DNA of 64,000 bases from Chitinophaga eiseniae (lineage in GTDB: Bacteria; Bacteroidota; Bacteroidia; Chitinophagales; Chitinophagaceae): assembly GCF_012641265.1 (NCBI RefSeq), contig NZ_JABAHZ010000007.1:243703-307702 (forward strand), given 5' to 3'. Numbering within the stretch: position 1 is the stretch's first letter; each line of letters begins with the position of its first letter. Below the pieces are notes generated by a model. It was not told the DNA's origin and ran no database searches. It was given only the letters and a program-made list of their open reading frames with translations. The position numbers and the translations under genes were made by a program. This document shows positions 26,975 to 34,999 of the stretch, piece by piece.

Positions 26975-28231
26975 ATGAAGACTGAACAAGTTGATGTATT
27001 GGTAATAGGAGCAGGTCCGGCAGGAACAGTAGCTGCCTCTATTATTCATCAGGCAGGATATAAGGTAAAAGTGGTGGAGAAGCAAAAGTTTCCCCGTTTT
27101 GTGATCGGAGAAAGCCTGTTGCCGCGCAGCATGGAGGCATTGGAGGAAGCTGGATTTATTGAGGCCATTAAGGCGAAAGGTTTCCAGCAGAAGTTTGGCG
27201 CCAAATTCGTAAAAGGGGAGGCACTGTGTGATTTTACTTTCCAGGAACAATATACGCCGGGATGGACCTGGACCTGGCAGGTAACCCGCGCCGATTTTGA
27301 TAAAACATTGGCCGATACAGTAGAAAGTATGGGAGTACCCGTAGCCTATGAAACAACTGTTACCGGCATCCGATTCAATGGTTCCGATTCTGTAACAACG
27401 ATAGAAGATAAAGATGGCCAGCAGTCTGAGATAGCCGCCCGCTTTATTGTGGATGGCAGCGGCTATGGTCGTGTGATACCCAAACTGTTTAACCTGGAGA
27501 AAAATTCCAATCTCCAGCCCCGTAAAGCGTTATTTGCCCATACGGTGGATGTACGTCGTTCCATGGCCGATGAACCTAATCGTATAACGGCAGTGGTGCA
27601 TCAAAAAGGCGTTTGGATCTGGATAATTCCTTTCGCTACCGGGATTACGTCCCTCGGATTTGTGGGAGATCCGGAATTTTTTGAACAATATCCCGGTACG
27701 GATGAAGAGAAATACAGGGCATTGCTGGAAGCAGAACCCTATACCAGGGAGCGTTTCCGCGATGTAGAACTGGTATTTGAACCAAGGATATTGCAGTCGT
27801 GGTCGGCCACTACCGATAAGTTTTATGGAGATGGATTTGTGCTGACAGGGAACGTGACAGAATTTCTGGACCCGATTTTCTCTTCTGGTGTAACTTTGGC
27901 CTGCGTTTCTGCACAAACCGCTGCGAAGCTGGTGATCCGGAAACTGAAAGGAGAAGCGGTAGACTGGGAAAAGGAATACATGGAACCAACCATGCAGGGC
28001 GTAAATACATTCCGCTCCTATGTAATGGCCTGGTATGAGGGAACGCTGGACACTATTTTCTTCAAAAAAGACGCTGATCCGGTGATCAAAGGGCAAATAT
28101 GTTCAGTATTAGCAGGTTATGTGTGGGACATGAGCAATCCGTTTGTGAAAAATCATGATACCGCGCTGAAACGGCTGGCCAGGACCATCGAATTAACGGA
28201 AAAATTAAAAAGCAGTTCTGAGATTGAATAG
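26975..28231 (+). CDS. Flavin-dependent halogenase-like FAD oxidoreductase
   Basis: This 418-residue protein has the FAD motif VLVIGAGPAGT near residue 10, the GESLLPRSMEALEEAG and QKFGAKF segments seen in flavin halogenases (the Lys is present), and WIWIIP at Trp214-Pro219. The last matches the halogenase motif GWxWxIP apart from its first Gly. It probably chlorinates or brominates the phenolic ring of the pigment. A hydroxylating monooxygenase is the alternative, because related proteins share the fold. A flavin reductase is not encoded nearby. Confidence 0.8.
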   Translation: MKTEQVDVLVIGAGPAGTVAASIIHQAGYKVKVVEKQKFPRFVIGESLLPRSMEALEEAGFIEAIKAKGFQQKFGAKFVKGEALCDFTFQEQYTPGWTWTWQVTRADFDKTLADTVESMGVPVAYETTVTGIRFNGSDSVTTIEDKDGQQSEIAARFIVDGSGYGRVIPKLFNLEKNSNLQPRKALFAHTVDVRRSMADEPNRITAVVHQKGVWIWIIPFATGITSLGFVGDPEFFEQYPGTDEEKYRALLEAEPYTRERFRDVELVFEPRILQSWSATTDKFYGDGFVLTGNVTEFLDPIFSSGVTLACVSAQTAAKLVIRKLKGEAVDWEKEYMEPTMQGVNTFRSYVMAWYEGTLDTIFFKKDADPVIKGQICSVLAGYVWDMSNPFVKNHDTALKRLARTIELTEKLKSSSEIE

Positions 28232-28844
28232 CGAGTTGGCATATATTACAGGTAGTTGTATCATTCGGCGTAACCAGGTGTTCTTAAACGGCGCCTTATT
28301 ATGGGAAGCAGATCCGGGGCTGGAGCTCACAGATTTTCTGCGGGCGGGATATGACCGTTTTTCCGGTCAGTATCCGAAGTTTCACAAAATGGACGCCCTC
28401 AGCAAATTAGGTTGGCTGGCGGCGGAAGTATTGCTGGAAAACACGGATATCCACAGTCTCCCGCCGGAACAGGCCGGCATGGTATTATCCAACCGGAGCA
28501 GCAGCCTGGATACCGATTTGCGTTACTATGCCACCGTGAAGGATTTTGCCAGTCCTGCGTTGTTTGTATACACATTACCCAACATTGTAATGGGAGAGAT
28601 ATCGATCCGGCACGGTTTTAAAGGAGAGAATACTTTTTTTGTAACTGATACCTTTGACACCGCGCTACTGAGTACTTACCCGGCGCAACTGCTGGCCGAA
28701 ACACCACTGCAGGCCTGTATTGCCGGTTGGGTGGAAGTAATGGACCAACAATATGAAGCAGCATTATTCCTGGTAGAAAATAAACAGCGGGATAACGCCA
28801 TTGCCTTAACAGCGGCGGCTTTATCGTCGCTATATCAACAATAA
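28224..28844 (+). CDS. Truncated ketosynthase-like protein without catalytic cysteine
   Basis: This 206-residue protein resembles the N-terminal half of a ketosynthase: MDALSKLGWLAAEVLL, GMVLSNRSSSLDTD and TLPNIVMGEISIRHGFKG. Where the catalytic Cys is expected, the sequence reads FVTDTFDTALL, with no cysteine. The C-terminal half with its two histidines is absent. It starts with TTG, overlapping the halogenase stop by eight bases. It is probably not a condensing enzyme and may be structural or a carrier-docking partner. The fold assignment is by eye. Confidence 0.72.
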   Translation: MNSELAYITGSCIIRRNQVFLNGALLWEADPGLELTDFLRAGYDRFSGQYPKFHKMDALSKLGWLAAEVLLENTDIHSLPPEQAGMVLSNRSSSLDTDLRYYATVKDFASPALFVYTLPNIVMGEISIRHGFKGENTFFVTDTFDTALLSTYPAQLLAETPLQACIAGWVEVMDQQYEAALFLVENKQRDNAIALTAAALSSLYQQ

Positions 28845-28883
28845 ACAGTTAATAACTTTAATCAAATTACATTGGAAAAGTTG

Positions 28884-29138
28884 ATGGCGGATCTGAAAGC
28901 GCAGATCATAGAACAATTGAATTTACATGAGGTAGCACCGGAAAGTATCGGCGATGATCAGCCGCTGTTTTCCAAAGAAGGGTTGGGGCTTGATTCTATC
29001 GATGCGCTGGAACTGATTGTATTGCTGCAACAGCATTATAACATCCGCATTGCCAACCCTGAAGAGGGACCAAAGATTTTTCAGTCCGTGCGTACCATGG
29101 CTGAATACATTACTGCCAATCAAACCATCAAGGCATGA
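28884..29138 (+). CDS. Acyl carrier protein, second copy
   Basis: This 84-residue acidic carrier has the motif GLGLDSIDALEL, with Ser38 as the phosphopantetheine site from this start. ATG 28884 is chosen over a TTG at 28872. Its stop overlaps the following ketosynthase start (ATGA), so the two are likely partners. Together with the ACP at 21887 it gives the two-carrier arrangement typical of aryl-polyene pathways, where one carrier may hold the aryl starter. Confidence 0.92.
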   Translation: MADLKAQIIEQLNLHEVAPESIGDDQPLFSKEGLGLDSIDALELIVLLQQHYNIRIANPEEGPKIFQSVRTMAEYITANQTIKA

Positions 29139-30328
29139 GTGAAAAGGTGTGGATAGCAGGTGGTGGCGTGATCAGCGGTATAGGGCTGGATGTACCTGCC
29201 TGTATACAGTCGTTCCGCGATATGCAACCAGGAATGGCTGCTATGCAGTACCTGTCTTCTGTGCATCGCAATACCTTTCCGGTAGCGGAAGTAAAAGCTG
29301 ATAATGCTACCCTGGCTGATATGGCCCGTATGCCGGAAAATATCAGCCGTACGGCCCTGCTCAGCATGATTGCTGCCCGCGAAGCGTGGCAGTCCTCCGG
29401 GTTGGAAGATATTTCCCATTACCGGGTAGGATTTGTGTCGGGTAATACGGTAGGCGGAATGGATAAAACAGAAGATTTCTTCCCGGACTTCCTCGCCAAT
29501 CCCCGTGGTGGCCGTTTGCACCAGGTAGCTCACCACGAATGTGGTAGCATTACCGAGCTGGTAGCCGATATGCTGGGTATCCGTCACCATGTGTCTACCA
29601 TCAGCACAGCCTGTTCTTCCGGCGCTAATGCGCTGATGTATGGTGCCCGCCTGATTCGCAATAATATCGTGGATGTAGTGATTGCCGGTGGCACCGACTC
29701 GCTCACCCGCTTTACCCTGAATGGTTTCAATACCCTGATGATCCTCGATCAGCAGCCTTGCCGCCCTTTCGACGACACCCGTACGGGACTCAACCTGGGT
29801 GAAGGCGCGGGGTATGTGGTGCTGGTATCCGACAGCCTGGCCGCTCAATTGCAGCCATGGTGCCGCCTAAGCGGCTTTGCCAATGCCAACGATGCCTATC
29901 ATCAAACGGCCTCCTCCCCCGATGGCACCGGCAACTACCTGGCCATGAAGGGAGCGCTGGATATGAGCGGCGTACAACCGCAGCAAATAGGCTATATCAA
30001 CTTACATGGTACCGGTACACAAAACAATGATGTATCGGAAGGAATAGCGATCAATAAACTCTTTGCGCCGCATTTCCCGGCTATGAGCTCTACCAAGTCA
30101 TTCACCGGACATACATTGGGGGCTAGCGGGGGAATAGAGGCGGTATTTTCGGCTCTCGCGGTAAAAGAGGGAATCATCTATCCCAATGCCCGTTTTGAGC
30201 ATCAAATGAAAGAATTACCATTTGCACCAGCTACTACTTTTTCTACCGGTCATGACCTGCAACACGTCATGTCCAACTCGTTTGGGTTTGGAGGAAATTG
30301 TTCCAGCCTGGTATTTTCTAAAGTGTAA
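29135..30328 (+). CDS. Beta-ketoacyl-ACP synthase, third intact copy
   Basis: This 397-residue ketosynthase has Cys160 (STACSSGAN), His291 (NLHGTGTQNND) and His326 (TKSFTGHTLGASGG), a complete active site. The C-terminal FGFGGNCSS loop is present. It follows the second ACP with a four-base overlap and is itself followed after 24 bases by the chain-length-factor-like gene. The KS followed by CLF order resembles type II polyketide systems, which makes this an alternative partner for that protein. Confidence 0.9.
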   Translation: MSEKVWIAGGGVISGIGLDVPACIQSFRDMQPGMAAMQYLSSVHRNTFPVAEVKADNATLADMARMPENISRTALLSMIAAREAWQSSGLEDISHYRVGFVSGNTVGGMDKTEDFFPDFLANPRGGRLHQVAHHECGSITELVADMLGIRHHVSTISTACSSGANALMYGARLIRNNIVDVVIAGGTDSLTRFTLNGFNTLMILDQQPCRPFDDTRTGLNLGEGAGYVVLVSDSLAAQLQPWCRLSGFANANDAYHQTASSPDGTGNYLAMKGALDMSGVQPQQIGYINLHGTGTQNNDVSEGIAINKLFAPHFPAMSSTKSFTGHTLGASGGIEAVFSALAVKEGIIYPNARFEHQMKELPFAPATTFSTGHDLQHVMSNSFGFGGNCSSLVFSKV

Positions 30329-30352
30329 CGCTGCTAAAAAGTTAACGACTAC

Positions 30353-31417
30353 ATGAATATCTACATCAATGGCACCGGTTGTATATCTCCGCAGGATACT
30401 GCGCAGGGAGGGCCTTTGCTGGCTGCTCCCAGGGAGTATGAACAAGTGAGGCTGGCCACCGTAGATCCGGATTATAAGCAGTGGATTGACGTAAAACAGA
30501 TCCGTCGCATGAGCCGTGTGGTGAAGATGGGCGTAGCGGCTGCCAACCTGAGTCTGGAGGCCGCCGGCATCACCTTGCCGGATGCTATCATCACCGGCAC
30601 CGCCTACGGATGCCTTGACGATACCGGCGTGTTTTTAACCAAAATGGTGAACCAGCAGGAAGAAATGCTGACGCCAACCGCCTTTATACAAAGCACCCAC
30701 AACACCGTAGCCGGGCAGATAGCCTTGCTGCTGGGATGTAACGGGTACAACAATACTTTTGTACACCGCGGATTTTCTTTCGAAAATGCCTTGCTCGATG
30801 CTATTATGATCTTAAAAGAAGGCACGGCAAAACATATACTGGCCGGTGGCATGGATGAAATTACCAACTACAGCCACCAGGTATTATCCCGTTTCGGCAT
30901 TTATAAGAAAGCGCCGGTAAAAACAATGGAGTTGCTCAACAGTCCCGATACCGGCACCATTGCCGGCGAAGGCGCAGCCTTTTTTGCGTTGGGCGCTACC
31001 AAAGACCCAGGCACGGTAGCGGAGTTAACAGGTGTAAGCACCCTGTACAAACCGCTGTGGGAGGGAGAAGTAATTGGTCATATCATGAAATTCCTGGAAG
31101 AGCACCGCTGTACGCCAGCCGACATAGACCTGCTGGTAACCGGCAGAAATGGAGACATTGACCAGGATGAAATGTATGAAGAAGTAGCCGCCGCCTTGTT
31201 TCCCGATCATGCAGAAGCCAGCTTCAAACATCTCTGCGGCGAATATCCTACCGCTGCGGCCTTTGGGCTGTGGATGGCCAACGCCATTATCGCGGAACAA
31301 GCCGTTCCGGAAGCAGCCGTATTCTATGGTCGTGCACCACAAAAAATCAACAGGATTCTATTGTATAACCATCACCAGGGAACACACCATTCCTTTGTAC
31401 TACTCACCGCATGCTGA
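30353..31417 (+). CDS. Chain-length-factor-like ketosynthase homologue, catalytically dead
   Basis: This 354-residue thiolase-fold protein aligns by eye to ketosynthases over its length (YINGTGCISP, RRMSRVVKMGV, HILAGGMDEI, GEGAAFFALG). At the catalytic cysteine the sequence reads FVHRGFSFENA, with no Cys, and the TGH motif is replaced by HLCGEYPTAAAFG. Such proteins pair with an active ketosynthase and set chain length, as ApeC does with ApeO in aryl-polyene synthesis. Its 3' end overlaps the deacetylase start by seven bases. Confidence 0.82.
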   Translation: MNIYINGTGCISPQDTAQGGPLLAAPREYEQVRLATVDPDYKQWIDVKQIRRMSRVVKMGVAAANLSLEAAGITLPDAIITGTAYGCLDDTGVFLTKMVNQQEEMLTPTAFIQSTHNTVAGQIALLLGCNGYNNTFVHRGFSFENALLDAIMILKEGTAKHILAGGMDEITNYSHQVLSRFGIYKKAPVKTMELLNSPDTGTIAGEGAAFFALGATKDPGTVAELTGVSTLYKPLWEGEVIGHIMKFLEEHRCTPADIDLLVTGRNGDIDQDEMYEEVAAALFPDHAEASFKHLCGEYPTAAAFGLWMANAIIAEQAVPEAAVFYGRAPQKINRILLYNHHQGTHHSFVLLTAC

Positions 31418-32190
31418 ATAACAGGATTGTAAATATCATTGCTGTAGTGAGCCTCCTGGTATTATTATGCCTGGACAAGCTCATGGGGTATGATATACCA
31501 TTCTGGTATTATGGCCTTCCCATACTGATTTACCTGCCCTTTACCATTCATGGCGCCATCAATATTGAAGCTAACTTCTTTATGAAGGTGCAATGCCAGG
31601 CAGATACGACGGAAAAGGTGGCGGCCCTGTCTTTCGATGATGGTCCGCAAACGGAATATACGCCTGTTATCCTGGATATCTTAAAAGAAGAACAGGCGCC
31701 TGCAGCGTTTTTCTGTATCGGAAAAAATATTACAGGCAATGAATCCTTGCTGAAACGCATTTACCAGGAAGGACATGTAATAGGCAACCACACCTATTCC
31801 CATCATTTCTGGTTTGATATGAAACTGTCGGCTAATATGCTGACAGATATGCAACAAATGGATGCGCTTACGGTAGATGCTACCGGCCTGCATCCGCGGC
31901 TGTTTCGTCCGCCTTATGGCGTTACCAATCCCAACCTGGCCAGGGCCGTAAAAGCAGGCAACTACCTCCCGGTGGGCTGGAGTGTCCGCTCCCTCGATAC
32001 CGTAGCCAAAGATGGAGAAGCACTGTTGCACAGGATATTAACACAACTCAAACCCGGCGCCGTTATCCTGCTACACGATACCTGTAAGATAACCGCCGCT
32101 ATATTGCCACAACTGATCCGCGATATCCGCCAACAGGGATACCGGCTGGAGAGAATTGATAAAATGTTAAACGTGAGAGCTTATGTGTAA
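31411..32190 (+). CDS. NodB-type polysaccharide deacetylase
   Basis: This 259-residue protein has two N-terminal hydrophobic segments (residues 5-25 and 31-48) and a NodB domain: FDDGP with Asp76 and Asp77, the metal histidines in GNHTYSHH (His127, His131), RPPYGVTNP and ILLHDT. All catalytic residues are present, so it should be an active metal-dependent N- or O-deacetylase facing the periplasm. Its presence inside a pigment operon suggests it acts on a sugar- or acyl-linked form of the product; this is inference. Confidence 0.87.
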   Translation: MLNNRIVNIIAVVSLLVLLCLDKLMGYDIPFWYYGLPILIYLPFTIHGAINIEANFFMKVQCQADTTEKVAALSFDDGPQTEYTPVILDILKEEQAPAAFFCIGKNITGNESLLKRIYQEGHVIGNHTYSHHFWFDMKLSANMLTDMQQMDALTVDATGLHPRLFRPPYGVTNPNLARAVKAGNYLPVGWSVRSLDTVAKDGEALLHRILTQLKPGAVILLHDTCKITAAILPQLIRDIRQQGYRLERIDKMLNVRAYV

Positions 32191-32815
32191 ATGGATTTTA
32201 GTGTTGCTTTGTTCCGTAGCAAGCCTGCAAATACAGGCGCAAACAGGGTTTAAGCCGGTGGCCGACCTGGCCCCGCTGAAACAGCAGTTTGCCGCCGCTG
32301 CGCAACGCACCCAGAGCATTCAATGCGATTTTGTACAGGAAAAAAACCTGAGCATGCTGTCTGATAAGATTGTATCTAAAGGCAAGTTCTGGTTTAAGAA
32401 AGATAATAAGGTAAGAATGGAATATATGCAGCCATCCTATTACCTGCTGGTCATCAACGGGAAAGATATCCGGATTAAAGATGCCCAGAAAGAGAATAAA
32501 GTGTCTGGAAAGAGCAATAAGCTGTTTGAACAGATCAATAAAATTACCGTTGACTGCGTACGTGGAACAGTACTGGATAACGCCGACTTCACCACCAAGG
32601 CTACTGAAAATAACCAGTCCTACCGCCTGGAGCTGACACCGGTAAACAAAGTAATGAAAGAATATTTCAAAACAATTGTGTTACTGGTAGACAAGCAGGA
32701 TTATTCTGTATCTAAAATTACGATGGCAGAATCGTCTGGTGATGACACGACCATTAGTTTTTTACATAAACAGCTGAATGCAGCTATTGCCGATGCGGTA
32801 TTTTCGGTTAAGTAA
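32183..32815 (+). CDS. LolA-like outer-membrane lipoprotein carrier
   Basis: This 210-residue protein has a signal peptide ending IQAQ and a LolA-type fold: SIQCDFVQEKNLSML, SKGKFWFKKDNKVRMEY, YYLLVINGKD and YRLELTPVNK. LolA proteins carry lipids in a hydrophobic half-barrel across the periplasm. Genes of this type recur in aryl-polyene clusters, where they are thought to ferry the lipid-linked polyene to the outer membrane. It overlaps the deacetylase stop by eight bases. Confidence 0.87.
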   Translation: MCKWILVLLCSVASLQIQAQTGFKPVADLAPLKQQFAAAAQRTQSIQCDFVQEKNLSMLSDKIVSKGKFWFKKDNKVRMEYMQPSYYLLVINGKDIRIKDAQKENKVSGKSNKLFEQINKITVDCVRGTVLDNADFTTKATENNQSYRLELTPVNKVMKEYFKTIVLLVDKQDYSVSKITMAESSGDDTTISFLHKQLNAAIADAVFSVK

Positions 32816-33416
32816 TATTGTCTGGATCGCTTTGCTGATGACCAGCTGCCGCTCGGTGTACAAAGGCCTGCAGCCTGCCGCCGGTGATGTAAACTGCATC
32901 CGGCAATTCAGTCCGCAGTTTACGTCTTCGCTGTATAGTACGCAGGTCGACATCTTAAAGCATCATCTCAGCGGCCTCCTGTTTTTTAAACAAATGCCGG
33001 ATAGCAGTACCCGCGTGGTATTTGCCAACGAAATGGGATTTAAGTTCTTTGATTTTGAATTTGATAAAAACGGGCAGTTTACCAAACACTACCTGATGGC
33101 CAAAATGGATAAGAAAGCCGTGGTGAAAACATTGCAGCAGGATTTTGCACTGGTGCTGCTGCATCCGGATCTCACCCAGGCACATGTAGCTACGGATAGC
33201 CGTTACCGTTATGTGGTATTACCAACGGAAAAAGGGAACAACTACTACATTACCGATACTACCTGTACACAGCTGGTAAGGATAGAAAAATCATCCCGCC
33301 GTCGCCCCGCTGTTACGGTGTGGATGCAGCATTACACGAATGGCGTGCCCGATTCGATCAACATCCGTCACGAGCACTTCAAATTCAATATCTCCCTGCA
33401 AAAGGTAGAAAAATAA
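32793..33416 (+). CDS. Small lipoprotein of the pigment operon, function unknown
   Basis: The predicted protein has about 207 residues and begins with a lipoprotein signal (WIALLMTSC). It is followed by a beta-rich domain with DILKHHLSGLLFFKQ, VFANEMGFKFFDFEF and YYITDTTCTQLVRIEKSS. The pattern is reminiscent of LolB-like or DUF-type partners of LolA, but I cannot assign a family. ATG 32793 overlaps the LolA-like gene by 23 bases; an upstream ATG at 32778 is also in frame. A role as outer-membrane acceptor for the LolA-like carrier is an inference. Confidence 0.72.
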   Translation: MRYFRLSNIVWIALLMTSCRSVYKGLQPAAGDVNCIRQFSPQFTSSLYSTQVDILKHHLSGLLFFKQMPDSSTRVVFANEMGFKFFDFEFDKNGQFTKHYLMAKMDKKAVVKTLQQDFALVLLHPDLTQAHVATDSRYRYVVLPTEKGNNYYITDTTCTQLVRIEKSSRRRPAVTVWMQHYTNGVPDSINIRHEHFKFNISLQKVEK

Positions 33417-33445
33417 TATCAACATCATTTAAATCATCACACTCC

Positions 33446-33805
33446 ATGTTAGCAGGCAATTTTTATAACGTTACAGCGCAATCCCAGGAACCAGGACAGG
33501 TGACCACTACCATTGAACTGAATGCGGGACATCCCATTTTTCAGGGTCATTTTCCTGAACAACCTGTGGTGCCCGGCGTATGCATGATGCAAACCATTAC
33601 AGAAGTACTGGAGAGCGCGCTGCAAAAGAAGGTCACCCTGAAGAAAGCGAACCAGATGAAGTTCCTGCAAATGATAGACCCGGTACAACAGCCCCTGGTA
33701 GATGTATCCGTGGTGTATAAAGAAGAAGAGAACGGCTGGAAAGTAACGGCTACCCTGAAGCGGGAAGACAAAACATTTATGAAATTCCAGGGTATATTTA
33801 ACTAA
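33446..33805 (+). CDS. FabZ-like dehydratase subunit keeping His but lacking the acid residue
   Basis: This is a hotdog protein of 119 residues. The FabZ signature appears as GHFPEQPVVPGV with His35 intact, but 14 residues later, where active FabZ has Glu, it has Gln49 (a Glu occurs at 53). Together with the His-less homologue at 23095, the two look like complementary halves of one composite dehydratase, as described for heterodimeric ApeI:ApeP. The ATG at 33446 is preferred, because a start further upstream would run through the preceding gene. Confidence 0.8.
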   Translation: MLAGNFYNVTAQSQEPGQVTTTIELNAGHPIFQGHFPEQPVVPGVCMMQTITEVLESALQKKVTLKKANQMKFLQMIDPVQQPLVDVSVVYKEEENGWKVTATLKREDKTFMKFQGIFN

Positions 33806-34999
33806 GTGGCGAACGCACCTACACATAACGACCATTTTGAGCGTCACCGCGCGGCGGTGCTGATTCCTACGTACAACAACGCAGGTACCCTCGGCGCGGT
33901 ATTATCGGAAGCGCTTACCTACACCAGCCATGTAATAGTGGTAAATGATGGGGCCACCGATGAAACGCTGGCGGTACTGGAACAGTATCCCCATCTGCAA
34001 TTAGTGTCGTATAGCCCTAACCGTGGTAAAGGCGCTGCCTTGCGCCGCGGATTTTCCTATGCGCTGCAACAAGGATATCACTACGTGATTACCATGGATG
34101 CCGACGGACAGCACTTTGCCACCGATTTGCCAGCTATGGTGCAACAGATAGAGGAGCAGCCGGAAGCATTGATCATTGGCGCGCGCAACCTGCAACAGGA
34201 AAATATGCCCGGTAAGAATACTACCGCCAATAAAATATCTAACTTCTGGTTCTGGGTAACCACCGGGTTGAAAGGACCTGATACACAATCCGGCTATCGG
34301 CTGTATCCCCTGCTCCGCATGGGGAAAATGAATTTCTTTTGTACCAAGTACGAATTTGAAATAGAAGTGCTGGTACGCAGCGCCTGGAAAGGTATTAAAG
34401 TGAACTGGACACCGGTGAAAGTGTACTATCCGCCGCCGGAAGAGCGGGTATCGCATTTCCGGCCGTTCCGCGATTTCGTCCGGATATCGATACTTAATAC
34501 GGTACTGGTACTGGTAACTTTCCTATATATCAAGCCCCGCGACTTTATCCGTTTCCTGTTGAAAAAGGAAAACTGGAAGCGGATGTGGAAAGAAGAAGTG
34601 CTGAAAGCGGAAGAATCTAATGTCAGGAAAGCAGCGTCTATAGGCTTTGGCGTGTTCATGGCCATTATGCCTATCTGGGGCGCGCAACTACTGGTAGCGA
34701 TACTGGTATCTATTAAATTGAAATTGAATAAAGCATTGGTATTGTTGTCGGCGCATATCAGTACACCGCCGTTTACTCCCTTCATTATGTTTGCCGGTTT
34801 TTACACCGGTCGCATCTGGATGGGGCAAACCGCGAAAGACCTGGTATTTAAGGATGGTATTACCTTCCGGACCTTCCGCGACAATATGCTGCAATTTATA
34901 GTGGGCAGTGTTACACTGGCCGTACTGGCGGGCATCGCCGCCTGGCTGCTGAGTTGGATGTTGTTGGGAATGTTTAGAAAAGAAAAAAAAAATGGGTAG
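33806..34999 (+). CDS. GT2 glycosyltransferase fused to a DUF2062 membrane domain
   Basis: This 397-residue protein starts with GTG immediately after the dehydratase stop. Residues 15-235 are a family 2 glycosyltransferase of dolichol-phosphate-mannose-synthase type: VLIPTYNNAGTL, VVNDGATDET, TMDADGQH (metal-binding DxD-like) and GYRLYP. From about residue 260, two to three membrane helices and ASIGFGVFMAIMPIWGAQ form a DUF2062 domain. It may glycosylate the pigment or a lipid carrier at the inner membrane. It overlaps the exporter gene by eight bases. Confidence 0.85.
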   Translation: MANAPTHNDHFERHRAAVLIPTYNNAGTLGAVLSEALTYTSHVIVVNDGATDETLAVLEQYPHLQLVSYSPNRGKGAALRRGFSYALQQGYHYVITMDADGQHFATDLPAMVQQIEEQPEALIIGARNLQQENMPGKNTTANKISNFWFWVTTGLKGPDTQSGYRLYPLLRMGKMNFFCTKYEFEIEVLVRSAWKGIKVNWTPVKVYYPPPEERVSHFRPFRDFVRISILNTVLVLVTFLYIKPRDFIRFLLKKENWKRMWKEEVLKAEESNVRKAASIGFGVFMAIMPIWGAQLLVAILVSIKLKLNKALVLLSAHISTPPFTPFIMFAGFYTGRIWMGQTAKDLVFKDGITFRTFRDNMLQFIVGSVTLAVLAGIAAWLLSWMLLGMFRKEKKNG

